Assembly (NCBI RefSeq): GCF_001436115.1
Contig: NZ_AYZQ01000001.1
Coordinates: 1-64,000 of the forward strand
Direction of reading: 5' to 3'
Source: Lacticaseibacillus brantae DSM 23927
Lineage (GTDB): Bacteria; Bacillota; Bacilli; Lactobacillales; Lactobacillaceae
Length of the DNA stretch: 64,000 bases
Each line of letters opens with the position of its first letter. Position 1 is the stretch's first letter. Below the pieces are notes generated by a model. It saw nothing but the letters and a program-made list of their open reading frames with translations. It was not told where the DNA came from and did not search any database. The position numbers were made by a program, and so were the translations under genes. Below, in pieces: positions 34,376 through 41,832 of the stretch.

Positions 34376-35263
34376 ATGGATGAAATCGGTCAAAAATTAC
34401 AGGCAGCACGAGTTGAAAAGGGCTATACCCTTGACGACCTACAACAAGTCACCAAAATTCAAAAGCGTTATTTAATTGCGATTGAAGAAGGGCGGTTTGA
34501 TGCGTTGCCAGGGGACTTTTACGTTAGGGCCTTTATTAAGCAATACGCCCAAACTGTTGGTCTCGATGGGGATGCACTTCTCAATGAATTTCAAGAAGAT
34601 GTTCCAGTGGCTCAACCAACTGTTGAGTCTGATCAAAATGTCGACAGTCGGACCCGCACTAACCGGACACCTTCGGCCTCACCCGCCAACCGGATTCGTC
34701 GTTACTTACCACAAATCTTAATTGCTGTGATTGGTTTAGCCATCATCTTGGTAATTTATATCGTGACGATGCGCCAAACGGCGAGTGAACCGAAGCCGGC
34801 GATTCCAATCGAATCCTCGGTCAAGGTTTCTGATAAGTCGAGCTCATCAGAGCGTGCCGACAGTAGCAGTAAAACGAGCGAGTCTAGTAAGAAAAAGGCG
34901 AGTGAGTCTAGCAGCAAGAAGGCTGATAAGAAGGACCTCAGTGTTGATGTGACACCGGCTGACGGCGCGACCCAAGCGGTTGCAGTCAAGAACCTACCTA
35001 AGACGGGGAATAAGATTACTGTCGGGGTTAGTTCAGGTCAGGCCTGGGTTTCTGTAATGATTAATGGGGCGACCACTTGGCAAGGTCTGCTGCAAGCTGG
35101 CACCAACCAGGCTGTTGATTTGCCTGATGGTACGACTGCCTTTTCCGTAAAGTCCGGGAATGCGCCTGTCACCACTATCCAGGTTAATGATAGCAAGGTT
35201 GACCTTGGTAATGCGGCAAGTATTGTGCGGACCATTAATTTCACAGCGACGACCGCTGAGTAG
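34376..35263 (+). CDS. ymfM: RodZ-like helix-turn-helix membrane protein (YmfM)
   Basis: The 295-residue protein has an N-terminal XRE-type helix-turn-helix (MDEIGQKLQAARVEKGYTLDDLQQVT, residues about 1-75), a single membrane segment (residues about 112-131) and an extracellular C-terminal beta domain of the DUF4115 type. A serine/lysine-rich linker follows the membrane segment (residues about 148-185). RodZ connects MreB filaments to the elongation machinery. The start lies 87 bases after ymfI, and pgsA follows with a Shine-Dalgarno overlapping its stop. Annotation as RodZ is by architecture. Confidence 0.9.
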   Translation: MDEIGQKLQAARVEKGYTLDDLQQVTKIQKRYLIAIEEGRFDALPGDFYVRAFIKQYAQTVGLDGDALLNEFQEDVPVAQPTVESDQNVDSRTRTNRTPSASPANRIRRYLPQILIAVIGLAIILVIYIVTMRQTASEPKPAIPIESSVKVSDKSSSSERADSSSKTSESSKKKASESSSKKADKKDLSVDVTPADGATQAVAVKNLPKTGNKITVGVSSGQAWVSVMINGATTWQGLLQAGTNQAVDLPDGTTAFSVKSGNAPVTTIQVNDSKVDLGNAASIVRTINFTATTAE

Positions 35264-35272
35264 GAGAGCGAC

Positions 35273-35851
35273 ATGAATTTACCAAATCGATTAACCATGA
35301 TTCGGATCATCTTGATTCCAATTTTCACTTTAATGTTGGCCTTCAATTGGCCGGCAGGCAGCGTGGATGTCTTGGGAACTGAAGTTGGGCTTTCCTGGCT
35401 GATTGCGGTGATTATTTTCATCGTGGCTTCCCTCACTGATTTCGCTGACGGCCAAATTGCTCGGCGCAATCACCTGGTGACAAACTTTGGTAAGTTTGCC
35501 GATCCACTGGCTGACAAGTTACTTGTTATGACAGCGTTCATCTTCTTAGCTGTTGACGGTCGGATTCCAGCCTGGGGTGTCGCAATCATTTTATGGCGTG
35601 AACTAGCTGTGACTGGGTTACGGCTGTTATTGTCAAATGAAGGTGAAGTCTTGGCAGCTGCCTGGCCAGGCAAAATCAAGACAACAACGCAGATGTTTGC
35701 GATTATTTTCTTAATGGTTAATAACGCCGGCTTTGCAGCGTTGCACATTCCGATGGCACTGATTCTTTTCTATATTGCTGTTTTCTTCACCATTTACTCT
35801 GGTGTTGAATACTTCTACAAGAATCGTGGCGTCTTCAGCGATTCATTCTAA
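35273..35851 (+). CDS. pgsA: CDP-diacylglycerol-glycerol-3-phosphate 3-phosphatidyltransferase
   Basis: The 192-residue membrane enzyme makes phosphatidylglycerol phosphate, the committed step to phosphatidylglycerol and cardiolipin. The CDP-alcohol phosphotransferase motif D-x2-DG-x2-AR-x8-G-x3-D-x3-D is complete: DFADGQIARRNHLVTNFGKF then ADPLAD (residues about 62-87). The start follows TAGGAGAG, whose TAG is the stop codon of the rodZ-like gene, so the two are coupled. A terminator follows. Confidence 0.97.
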   Translation: MNLPNRLTMIRIILIPIFTLMLAFNWPAGSVDVLGTEVGLSWLIAVIIFIVASLTDFADGQIARRNHLVTNFGKFADPLADKLLVMTAFIFLAVDGRIPAWGVAIILWRELAVTGLRLLLSNEGEVLAAAWPGKIKTTTQMFAIIFLMVNNAGFAALHIPMALILFYIAVFFTIYSGVEYFYKNRGVFSDSF

Positions 35852-35863
35852 TGATTATTTTTC

Positions 35864-35895
35864 AACCGTCGGCAGCAATGGCCGACGGTTTTTTG
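35864..35895 (+). terminator. Intrinsic terminator after pgsA
   Basis: AACCGTCGGC (35864-35873) pairs with GCCGACGGTT (35881-35890) and is followed by a T run. Confidence 0.92.
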
Positions 35896-35966
35896 TTGGT
35901 TTGGAAGATATTTCTTAACGGTGTATCATGAACAGTATTTAAATGCGAAATATAAGGGGTGCAGAG

Positions 35967-37208
35967 ATGGAAGCAGAAATTATTGCGGTAGGCACGGAAA
36001 TCTTACTAGGTGAAATCGTCAACACTAATGCCAGTTTTGTTGCCAAGCAGTTAGCAACACTGGGAATCACTAGTCATTTCCAACAAGTCGTCGGCGATAA
36101 CGGCGAACGTTTGGATGATGCGATTAGCTTAGCCCAGAGTCGATCGGATTTGGTCATTCTCATTGGCGGCCTTGGACCAACGCCTGATGATTTAACGAAA
36201 CAAGTCTTATCAGCTCATATTGGCAAACCATTAGTCGTCAACTTTAAGGCAATTGATAAATTGATTAAGTGGGGGAAACAGCAGCAGCGAGAGTTGACTG
36301 ATAACAATCGCATTCAGGCGATGTTACCACTGGATGCTACCCCCCTTGATAATGAAATCGGCCTCGCTGTGGGTGCGATGACTGAGGCTTTTGACACGCA
36401 ATTTGTCCTTTTGCCAGGTCCTCCAAAGGAAATGGAACCGATGGTGATTAATCAATTGGTTCCCCGATTATTGGATCTACAGGCTGACCACCAAATTCTT
36501 GTCAGTCGTGTGCTTCGGTTCTATGGCATCGGCGAATCAGCCTTGGTCACTGAGTTAGCTGATGTGATTGATGGGCAGGATAATCCAACGATTGCAAGCT
36601 ATGTCAAAGACTACGAGGTCACATTGCGGCTGACTGCTCGTGCCGATAGTGACGAGGCGGCTCTGGCGTTGTTAGCGCCAATGGAAGAGACCATTATGGG
36701 TCGCGTGGGTGAATACTTCTATGGTTATGGCGATCATAATAGTCTGGCCCAGACTGTGGTCGAGGCGCTTAAAAGCAAGGCAATGACAATCACAGCCGCA
36801 GAGAGTTTAACTGCTGGTGCCTTTCAGGCCGCTTTGGGAGATGTTGCCGGTGTCTCAGCGGTCTTTAATGGTGGCTTTGTGACCTATGCAGAAGCAACCA
36901 AGGCGAAGTTTCTGGGCATAAACCAGGTTGAACTGGCAGAGCATGGCGTTGTGAGCGAATTTACCGCTAAGGCAATGGCAACTGGCGCACTCAACGCTGC
37001 AAACGCGACTCTGGCAATTAGTTTCACCGGAGTAGCTGGCCCAGAAGAATTAGAAGGACAGCCAGCTGGGACGGTGTGGATTGGTGTTGCCCATAGTACC
37101 GGTGTCTCAGCGCAAGTATTTCATTTTCCAGGCAGCCGACAAGATGTGCGCTATCGTGCGGTTAAACAGGGCTTGTTCATGGCTTTGCGGGCTATTCAAG
37201 CCCACTAA
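35967..37208 (+). CDS. cinA: Competence/damage-inducible protein CinA
   Basis: A 413-residue protein with an N-terminal MoaB/MogA-like domain (EAEIIAVGTEILLGEIVNTN; LVILIGGLGPTPDDLTK) and a C-terminal nicotinamide-nucleotide deamidase domain (TAAESLTAGAFQAALGDV near residue 277; ISFTGVAGPEELEGQPAGT near residue 354). CinA takes part in pyridine nucleotide salvage and, in pneumococcus, is coinduced with RecA in competence. The frame is open from 35943, but AAGGGG fits the ATG at 35967. It precedes recA, the classic cinA-recA pairing, although here recA also has its own promoter. Confidence 0.96.
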   Translation: MEAEIIAVGTEILLGEIVNTNASFVAKQLATLGITSHFQQVVGDNGERLDDAISLAQSRSDLVILIGGLGPTPDDLTKQVLSAHIGKPLVVNFKAIDKLIKWGKQQQRELTDNNRIQAMLPLDATPLDNEIGLAVGAMTEAFDTQFVLLPGPPKEMEPMVINQLVPRLLDLQADHQILVSRVLRFYGIGESALVTELADVIDGQDNPTIASYVKDYEVTLRLTARADSDEAALALLAPMEETIMGRVGEYFYGYGDHNSLAQTVVEALKSKAMTITAAESLTAGAFQAALGDVAGVSAVFNGGFVTYAEATKAKFLGINQVELAEHGVVSEFTAKAMATGALNAANATLAISFTGVAGPEELEGQPAGTVWIGVAHSTGVSAQVFHFPGSRQDVRYRAVKQGLFMALRAIQAH

Positions 37209-37227
37209 AAGCTATCGAATCGCGATA

Positions 37228-37241
37228 GGAACATTTGTTCG
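37228..37241 (+). promoter_or_regulatory. LexA (SOS) box upstream of recA
   Basis: GGAACATTTGTTCG differs from the Gram-positive SOS consensus CGAACRNRYGTTYG mainly at its first base and one central base, and is a near-perfect inverted repeat. It lies just upstream of the recA -35 box, where LexA could repress. Confidence 0.75.
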
Positions 37242-37249
37242 CTTTTTGC

Positions 37250-37278
37250 TTGCTATTCTCTGACCTGACCTGTAAAAT
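37250..37278 (+). promoter_or_regulatory. Promoter of recA
   Basis: TTGCTA (37250-37255), 17 bases, TAAAAT (37273-37278). It is adjacent to the LexA box and 33 bases before the recA ATG. Confidence 0.65.
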
Positions 37279-37310
37279 AGAGATATTGAATGACTCGTAA
37301 GGAGGTCACT

Positions 37311-38435
37311 ATGGCTCAAGATGAACGTAAAATGGCACTTGATAATGCCTTAAAGAAAATTGAAAAGAACTTTGGTAAGGGCTCAATTATGCGGATGGGG
37401 GACAAGGTTGATACCCGGGTTTCAACCGTCTCTACAGGTTCCTTAGCTCTCGATGATGCACTCGGTGTTGGGGGCTTTCCTCGTGGCCGGATTGTTGAAA
37501 TTTATGGACCTGAGAGTTCTGGTAAGACCACCATCGCCTTACACGCCGTTGCCGAAGTCCAAAAGGCTGGTGGGACTGCCGCTTACATCGATGCTGAAAA
37601 TGCGATGGATCCCAAGTATGCCACCGCTTTAGGCGTTAATATTGACGAATTGCTGCTTTCTCAACCGGATACTGGGGAACAAGGGCTTGAAATTGCCGAT
37701 GCCTTAGTTTCATCAGGGGCCGTTGATATTGTCGTCGTCGATTCAGTCGCAGCCTTAGTGCCACGGGCTGAAATCGAAGGCGAAATGGGTGACGCTCATG
37801 TCGGGTTGCAAGCGCGGCTGATGTCACAAGCCCTCCGGAAGCTTTCTGGCTCCATCAATAAGACCAAGACTATTGCCTTGTTCATCAACCAGATTCGTGA
37901 AAAAGTCGGCGTGATGTTTGGTAACCCCGAAACAACTCCTGGTGGTCGGGCCTTGAAGTTCTATGCCACCGTGCGGTTAGAAGTCCGGCGGGCAGAACAA
38001 ATTAAAGACGGTACCAATGTTATGGGGAACCGGACCAAGATCAAAGTGGTCAAGAATAAGGTTGCACCACCATTCCGCGTTGCCGAAGTCGATATTATGT
38101 ATGGCCATGGGATTTCTCAAACTGGCGAAATCATTGATATGGCTGTTGAGAAGGACATCGTCTCCAAGTCCGGTTCATGGTATGGCTACGGTGAAGATCG
38201 CATTGGTCAGGGCCGTGAGAATGCCAAAGCCTATCTTGATGAACATCCAGAAGTGAAGGCCGAAATTCGCGCTAAGGTGCGGGAAGCTTATCACATGGAT
38301 GGTGTGCCTGAAGCAGAGCCCGAAAAGGCTGAAGATCAGACAGCATCAGATAAGAAGAGCAAGTCAAGCAAGACTAAAGATGTCGAAGAACCAGTTCTTT
38401 TTGAAGAAGTGGCCGCAGACGACAAAGCTAAATAG
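37311..38435 (+). CDS. recA: Recombinase RecA
   Basis: The 374-residue protein forms the presynaptic filament for homologous recombination and triggers LexA self-cleavage. Visible signatures are Walker [10 protein letters not shown] near residue 65, the [17 protein letters not shown] segment near residue 215 and the DNA-binding loops between. The acidic, lysine-rich C terminus (residues about 330-374) is normal. The ATG at 37311 follows AAGGAGGTCACT; an upstream in-frame ATG at 37290 is not used because it precedes this site. An SOS box controls the promoter. A terminator follows. Confidence 0.98.
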   Translation: MAQDERKMALDNALKKIEKNFGKGSIMRMGDKVDTRVSTVSTGSLALDDALGVGGFPRGRIVEIYGPESSGKTTIALHAVAEVQKAGGTAAYIDAENAMDPKYATALGVNIDELLLSQPDTGEQGLEIADALVSSGAVDIVVVDSVAALVPRAEIEGEMGDAHVGLQARLMSQALRKLSGSINKTKTIALFINQIREKVGVMFGNPETTPGGRALKFYATVRLEVRRAEQIKDGTNVMGNRTKIKVVKNKVAPPFRVAEVDIMYGHGISQTGEIIDMAVEKDIVSKSGSWYGYGEDRIGQGRENAKAYLDEHPEVKAEIRAKVREAYHMDGVPEAEPEKAEDQTASDKKSKSSKTKDVEEPVLFEEVAADDKAK

Positions 38436-38439
38436 TTTA

Positions 38440-38477
38440 TTAAACGCTACCCTTGCTTGATTGAGGGTGGCGTTTTT
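38440..38477 (+). terminator. Intrinsic terminator after recA
   Basis: AAACGCTACCCT pairs with AGGGTGGCGTTT, followed by a T run, with a ten-base loop. Confidence 0.88.
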
Positions 38478-38534
38478 GCTTGTTAACGCATTGTTGGAGC
38501 CGTTTCCAAACACCACAGCCATGGTCTTGGGCGG

Positions 38535-38563
38535 TTGACACACCCCGGTCTAACCAGTACAAT
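38535..38563 (+). promoter_or_regulatory. Promoter of rny
   Basis: TTGACA (38535-38540), exactly 17 bases, TACAAT (38558-38563), the closest match to the sigma-A consensus in the window. It gives a leader of about 80 bases before the rny ATG. Confidence 0.88.
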
Positions 38564-38651
38564 CGAAAGAGTATGAGAATATAAAATAATGCATCAAAGA
38601 ATGGTTAATCGCAAAATGATTGAATCGCTTAGATGATGCGGAGGTGAAAAA

Positions 38652-40220
38652 ATGAGCTCAGCAACACTGGTCTCGATAATCCTCGCAGTCATTGGGTTAG
38701 CGGTTGGTATATTGATTGGAGTATCGCTTCAGAAACGAAGCCACGATAAGGCAATGCAAGCAGCAGGACAAACTGCTACGGGAATTATTGAGACAGCTAA
38801 AAAAGAAGCAGCAACACTCAAAAAAGAGACACTGCTTGAAGCAAAAGATGAAACCCACCAGTATCGTAGCCAAGTTGAAGATGAGTTGAAAGAACGACGT
38901 AGCGAGGTTCAAAAGTCTGAACATCGCGTATTGCAGCGGGAAGAGACACTCGATCATCGTGAAGAAACGCTTGACCGTAAGGAACAAAGTCTTTCTGATC
39001 GAGAAGTGAATTTAAATCAACGCCAGCAACAACTGGATGAACGTGAACAAGCTATTACCACCGAGATTGATAAGCAACAAGCTGAATTAGAACGGATTGC
39101 GGACTTAACGCAAGACGAGGCACGCGAGCAAATTCTTTCAACGACATCAGACGAACTCGCGCATGAACGAGCCGTCATGATTAAGGAAAGTGAACTTGAA
39201 GCCAAAGAAACGGCTGATCGCTCAGCCAAGGCATTGATTGCCGATGCCATCCAACGGAGCGCATCTGATATTGTGGCCGAAACAACAGTCACTGTCGTGA
39301 ACCTACCGAATGATGACATGAAGGGCCGGATTATTGGCCGTGAAGGTCGGAACATCCGAACCTTGGAAACACTGACCGGGATCGATTTGATTATTGATGA
39401 CACTCCTGAAGCCGTGGTTCTGAGTGGCTTTGATCCAATCCGGCGCGAAATCGCACGGTTGGCATTAGAGAAGTTAATTCAAGATGGTCGGATTCATCCG
39501 GCTCGAATTGAAGAAATGGTCGACAAATCCCGTAAAGAAATGGATGGCCGCATTCGCGAAATTGGTGAACAAGCCATCTTTGATACGGGAATCCACAGCA
39601 TGCATCCTGACCTAATTAAGATTTTAGGCCGGCTCCATTTCCGGACGAGTTATGGTCAGAATGTGCTTGATCACTCAATTCAAGTCGCGAAGTTAGCCGG
39701 TGTCATGGCTGCCGAATTAGGCGAAGATGTCACCATGGCTAAACGTGCTGGCTTGATGCACGATATTGGTAAGGCACTTGACCATGAAGTTGATGGTTCC
39801 CACGTTGAAATTGGTGTGGAAATCGCCAAGAAATACAAGGAACCTGCAATTGTCGTCAATACGATTGCGTCTCACCATGGTGATGTGGAACCAACAAGTG
39901 TCATCGCTGTGCTGGTGGCAGCGGCAGATGCCATTTCTGCTGCTCGTCCTGGCGCCCGGTCTGAATCATTAGAGAACTATCTGCACCGGTTGGAGAAACT
40001 GGAAAGCATTGCCAATCGCCATGCTGGTGTTGATCATAGTTTTGCGATTCAAGCTGGTCGTGAGGTTCGCGTCATTGTGACACCGGAAGAAATCAACGAT
40101 GAACAATCCGTTGTTTTAGCCCGTGACATTCGAAACGAGATTGAACATGAACTTGAATATCCTGGCCACATCAAGGTGACTGTTATCCGTGAGAAGCGGA
40201 CTGTCGAGTACGCCAAATAG
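38652..40220 (+). CDS. rny: Ribonuclease Y
   Basis: A membrane-anchored endoribonuclease of 522 residues that starts bulk mRNA decay in Firmicutes. One N-terminal membrane segment (residues about 4-25) is followed by a long charged coiled coil (about 30-200), a KH domain ([21 protein letters not shown], about 216-236) and an HD domain with the metal pair in [11 protein letters not shown] (about residue 370). The C-terminal helical domain is complete. Strong individual promoter and terminator make it a single-gene unit. Length and order match B. subtilis Rny. Confidence 0.97.
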   Translation: MSSATLVSIILAVIGLAVGILIGVSLQKRSHDKAMQAAGQTATGIIETAKKEAATLKKETLLEAKDETHQYRSQVEDELKERRSEVQKSEHRVLQREETLDHREETLDRKEQSLSDREVNLNQRQQQLDEREQAITTEIDKQQAELERIADLTQDEAREQILSTTSDELAHERAVMIKESELEAKETADRSAKALIADAIQRSASDIVAETTVTVVNLPNDDMKGRIIGREGRNIRTLETLTGIDLIIDDTPEAVVLSGFDPIRREIARLALEKLIQDGRIHPARIEEMVDKSRKEMDGRIREIGEQAIFDTGIHSMHPDLIKILGRLHFRTSYGQNVLDHSIQVAKLAGVMAAELGEDVTMAKRAGLMHDIGKALDHEVDGSHVEIGVEIAKKYKEPAIVVNTIASHHGDVEPTSVIAVLVAAADAISAARPGARSESLENYLHRLEKLESIANRHAGVDHSFAIQAGREVRVIVTPEEINDEQSVVLARDIRNEIEHELEYPGHIKVTVIREKRTVEYAK

Positions 40221-40229
40221 ATGAGGTCA

Positions 40230-40272
40230 AGCAGCGATTCAACTAGTCATAGTTGGGTCGCTGCTTTTTTTG
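40230..40272 (+). terminator. Intrinsic terminator after rny
   Basis: AGCAGCGATTCAACTA pairs with TAGTTGGGTCGCTGCT and a T run follows. Confidence 0.92.
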
Positions 40273-40335
40273 CGTGTTGTGCTTGTATCGCGGGGTTAGT
40301 ATAATGAAAGAAGTTTACGAAAGCAGGTTATTAAC

Positions 40336-41439
40336 ATGCCGATGTTCAGTATTATTGTCAGCTTTGTGGTTACAATGCTGATTTCTGCCGCGATTACGCC
40401 GTTTGTCCGAAAGCTCGCCTTTGTTTTAGGTGCCGTGGATAAGCCAAACGCACGTCGGGTGAATACGAAAGCCATGCCGACCATGGGTGGGCTGGCCATA
40501 TTTTTATCGTTCACCTTTTCGACGTTTGTGATTTTGCGGCCCCAATTTAACACGCACTTATTATTTTCCTTGTTTCTGGCGGAAACGGTCGTCATTATTA
40601 CAGGGATGATCGATGATATTAAAGAATTAACCCCCCGGCAAAAGATGCTGGGGCTCACGGTTGCAGCGCTGATTGTCTACTTCCTCGCCGGCGTTAAAAT
40701 GACTGAAGTAAACCTGCCATTTATGCATTTTAACCTTGGCTGGCTGAGTTTACCGGTCACCATTATCTGGATTCTGGCCATCACCAATGCCGTGAACTTA
40801 ATTGACGGTTTAGATGGTTTGGCCACTGGAGTTTCAATCATTGCTTTGTTCACCATGGGTATCATTGGCTTTTTCTTCTTGTCAGTTGGCGAGGCAGGGA
40901 CGCCGATTATGATTTTCACATTAGTCGCGGCCCTCGTTGGGTTTCTTCCGCATAACTTTCATCCGGCGAAGATATTTCTCGGTGACACCGGCGCACTCTT
41001 CATCGGCTTTATGCTGAGTGTCTTGTCTTTGCAAGGCTTGAAGAATGTCACCTTTGTGGCCTTAGTCATTCCAGTCGTGATTCTCGGGGTTCCAATTACA
41101 GATACCCTGTATGCGATTATCCGGCGGAAGCTGAATAACAAACCAATTACCCAAGCAGACAAGCACCATTTACATCACCGTTTAATGCAAATGGGCCTCA
41201 GTCATCGTCAAACTGTGCTTGTGATTTACGGGATTGCATTAATTTTCTCATTGATTGCTCTGCTGTATCCGCTCAGTACATTCTGGGGCAACATTCTCCT
41301 GACAGTGGCACTGATTTTCGGACTCGAATTGTTCGTTGAATCGATTGGACTTTTGGGACCGAATCGAGCACCTTTGCTTCATGGTATTCGCCGCATCGTC
41401 AAAAAGATGGCCCGGGATACCCCAAATTCAACTGAATAG
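40336..41439 (+). CDS. tagO: Undecaprenyl-phosphate GlcNAc-1-phosphate transferase (TagO/WecA type)
   Basis: A 367-residue membrane protein with about ten to eleven segments of the MraY/WecA family. It attaches GlcNAc-1-phosphate to undecaprenyl phosphate, priming wall teichoic acid or surface polysaccharide synthesis. Signatures are the DDIKELTPRQKM loop (DD pair near residue 95), NLIDGLDGLATGV (residues about 154-166), FLGDTGALFIGF (about 214-225) and the HHLHHRLMQMGLSHRQ loop near residue 277. Linkage to teichoic acid is by family knowledge; no tar genes are adjacent. It competes with MurJ/UppP pathways for the carrier lipid. Confidence 0.94.
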   Translation: MPMFSIIVSFVVTMLISAAITPFVRKLAFVLGAVDKPNARRVNTKAMPTMGGLAIFLSFTFSTFVILRPQFNTHLLFSLFLAETVVIITGMIDDIKELTPRQKMLGLTVAALIVYFLAGVKMTEVNLPFMHFNLGWLSLPVTIIWILAITNAVNLIDGLDGLATGVSIIALFTMGIIGFFFLSVGEAGTPIMIFTLVAALVGFLPHNFHPAKIFLGDTGALFIGFMLSVLSLQGLKNVTFVALVIPVVILGVPITDTLYAIIRRKLNNKPITQADKHHLHHRLMQMGLSHRQTVLVIYGIALIFSLIALLYPLSTFWGNILLTVALIFGLELFVESIGLLGPNRAPLLHGIRRIVKKMARDTPNSTE

Positions 41440-41451
41440 TGGATCAATAAC

Positions 41452-41483
41452 AAGGTCGCTCTCGTCAGGGAGTGGCCTTTTTA
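41452..41483 (+). terminator. Intrinsic terminator after tagO
   Basis: AAGGTCGCTC pairs with GAGTGGCCTT with G-T pairs, followed by a T run. Confidence 0.82.
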
Positions 41484-41832
41484 CATATGGCAGCAGCATG
41501 AGAAAACTGATTTTTAAGGCTTAAATAATCTTATCGATTTTTGAAACATCCAATAAATCAGTCATTGTCGCTCACTGGCCCATTCCTTCAAAAGTTTGAA
41601 CTTTCAGACATTATGCCACTAAAGCCTTTCCAACTTTTCAGGAATTGCACTTCGATTTTTGATTTTTTGAACGATAAACAATCAATAAATTTATTCCATG
41701 GTGTTCGCTTCTAATAAACCTATTACATTAATTGAAGCAGAACTAATTTATCAGTAAGATAACCCCTGTAATTAATGTGCACTGTTTGTCATCATCAGAA
41801 CGATGACACGGATATCTATAGGGGGAACTATC
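41484..41832 (+). other. AT-rich non-coding leader region before the surface protein gene
   Basis: About 350 bases between tagO and the surface protein contain no gene I can support. The stretch is clearly richer in A and T than its neighbours. It contains a promoter candidate at 41732-41760, and TGTCATC (41787-41793) pairs with GATGACA (41802-41808) to make a 7-bp hairpin 12 bases before the GGGGG ribosome site. The base composition suggests either a regulated promoter region or an acquired gene; I see no repeat or IS remnant. Confidence 0.6.
41732..41760 (+). promoter_or_regulatory. Candidate promoter of the LPQTG surface protein gene
   Basis: TTGAAG (41732-41737), 17 bases, TAAGAT (41755-41760). 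It gives an untranslated leader of about 65 bases containing the TGTCATC/GATGACA hairpin. Confidence 0.55.

Noticed and set aside
41803-41832. ATG start for the surface protein
   Set aside because: It is inside the TGTCATC/GATGACA hairpin without a ribosome site; GGGGG is placed correctly for GTG 41833.
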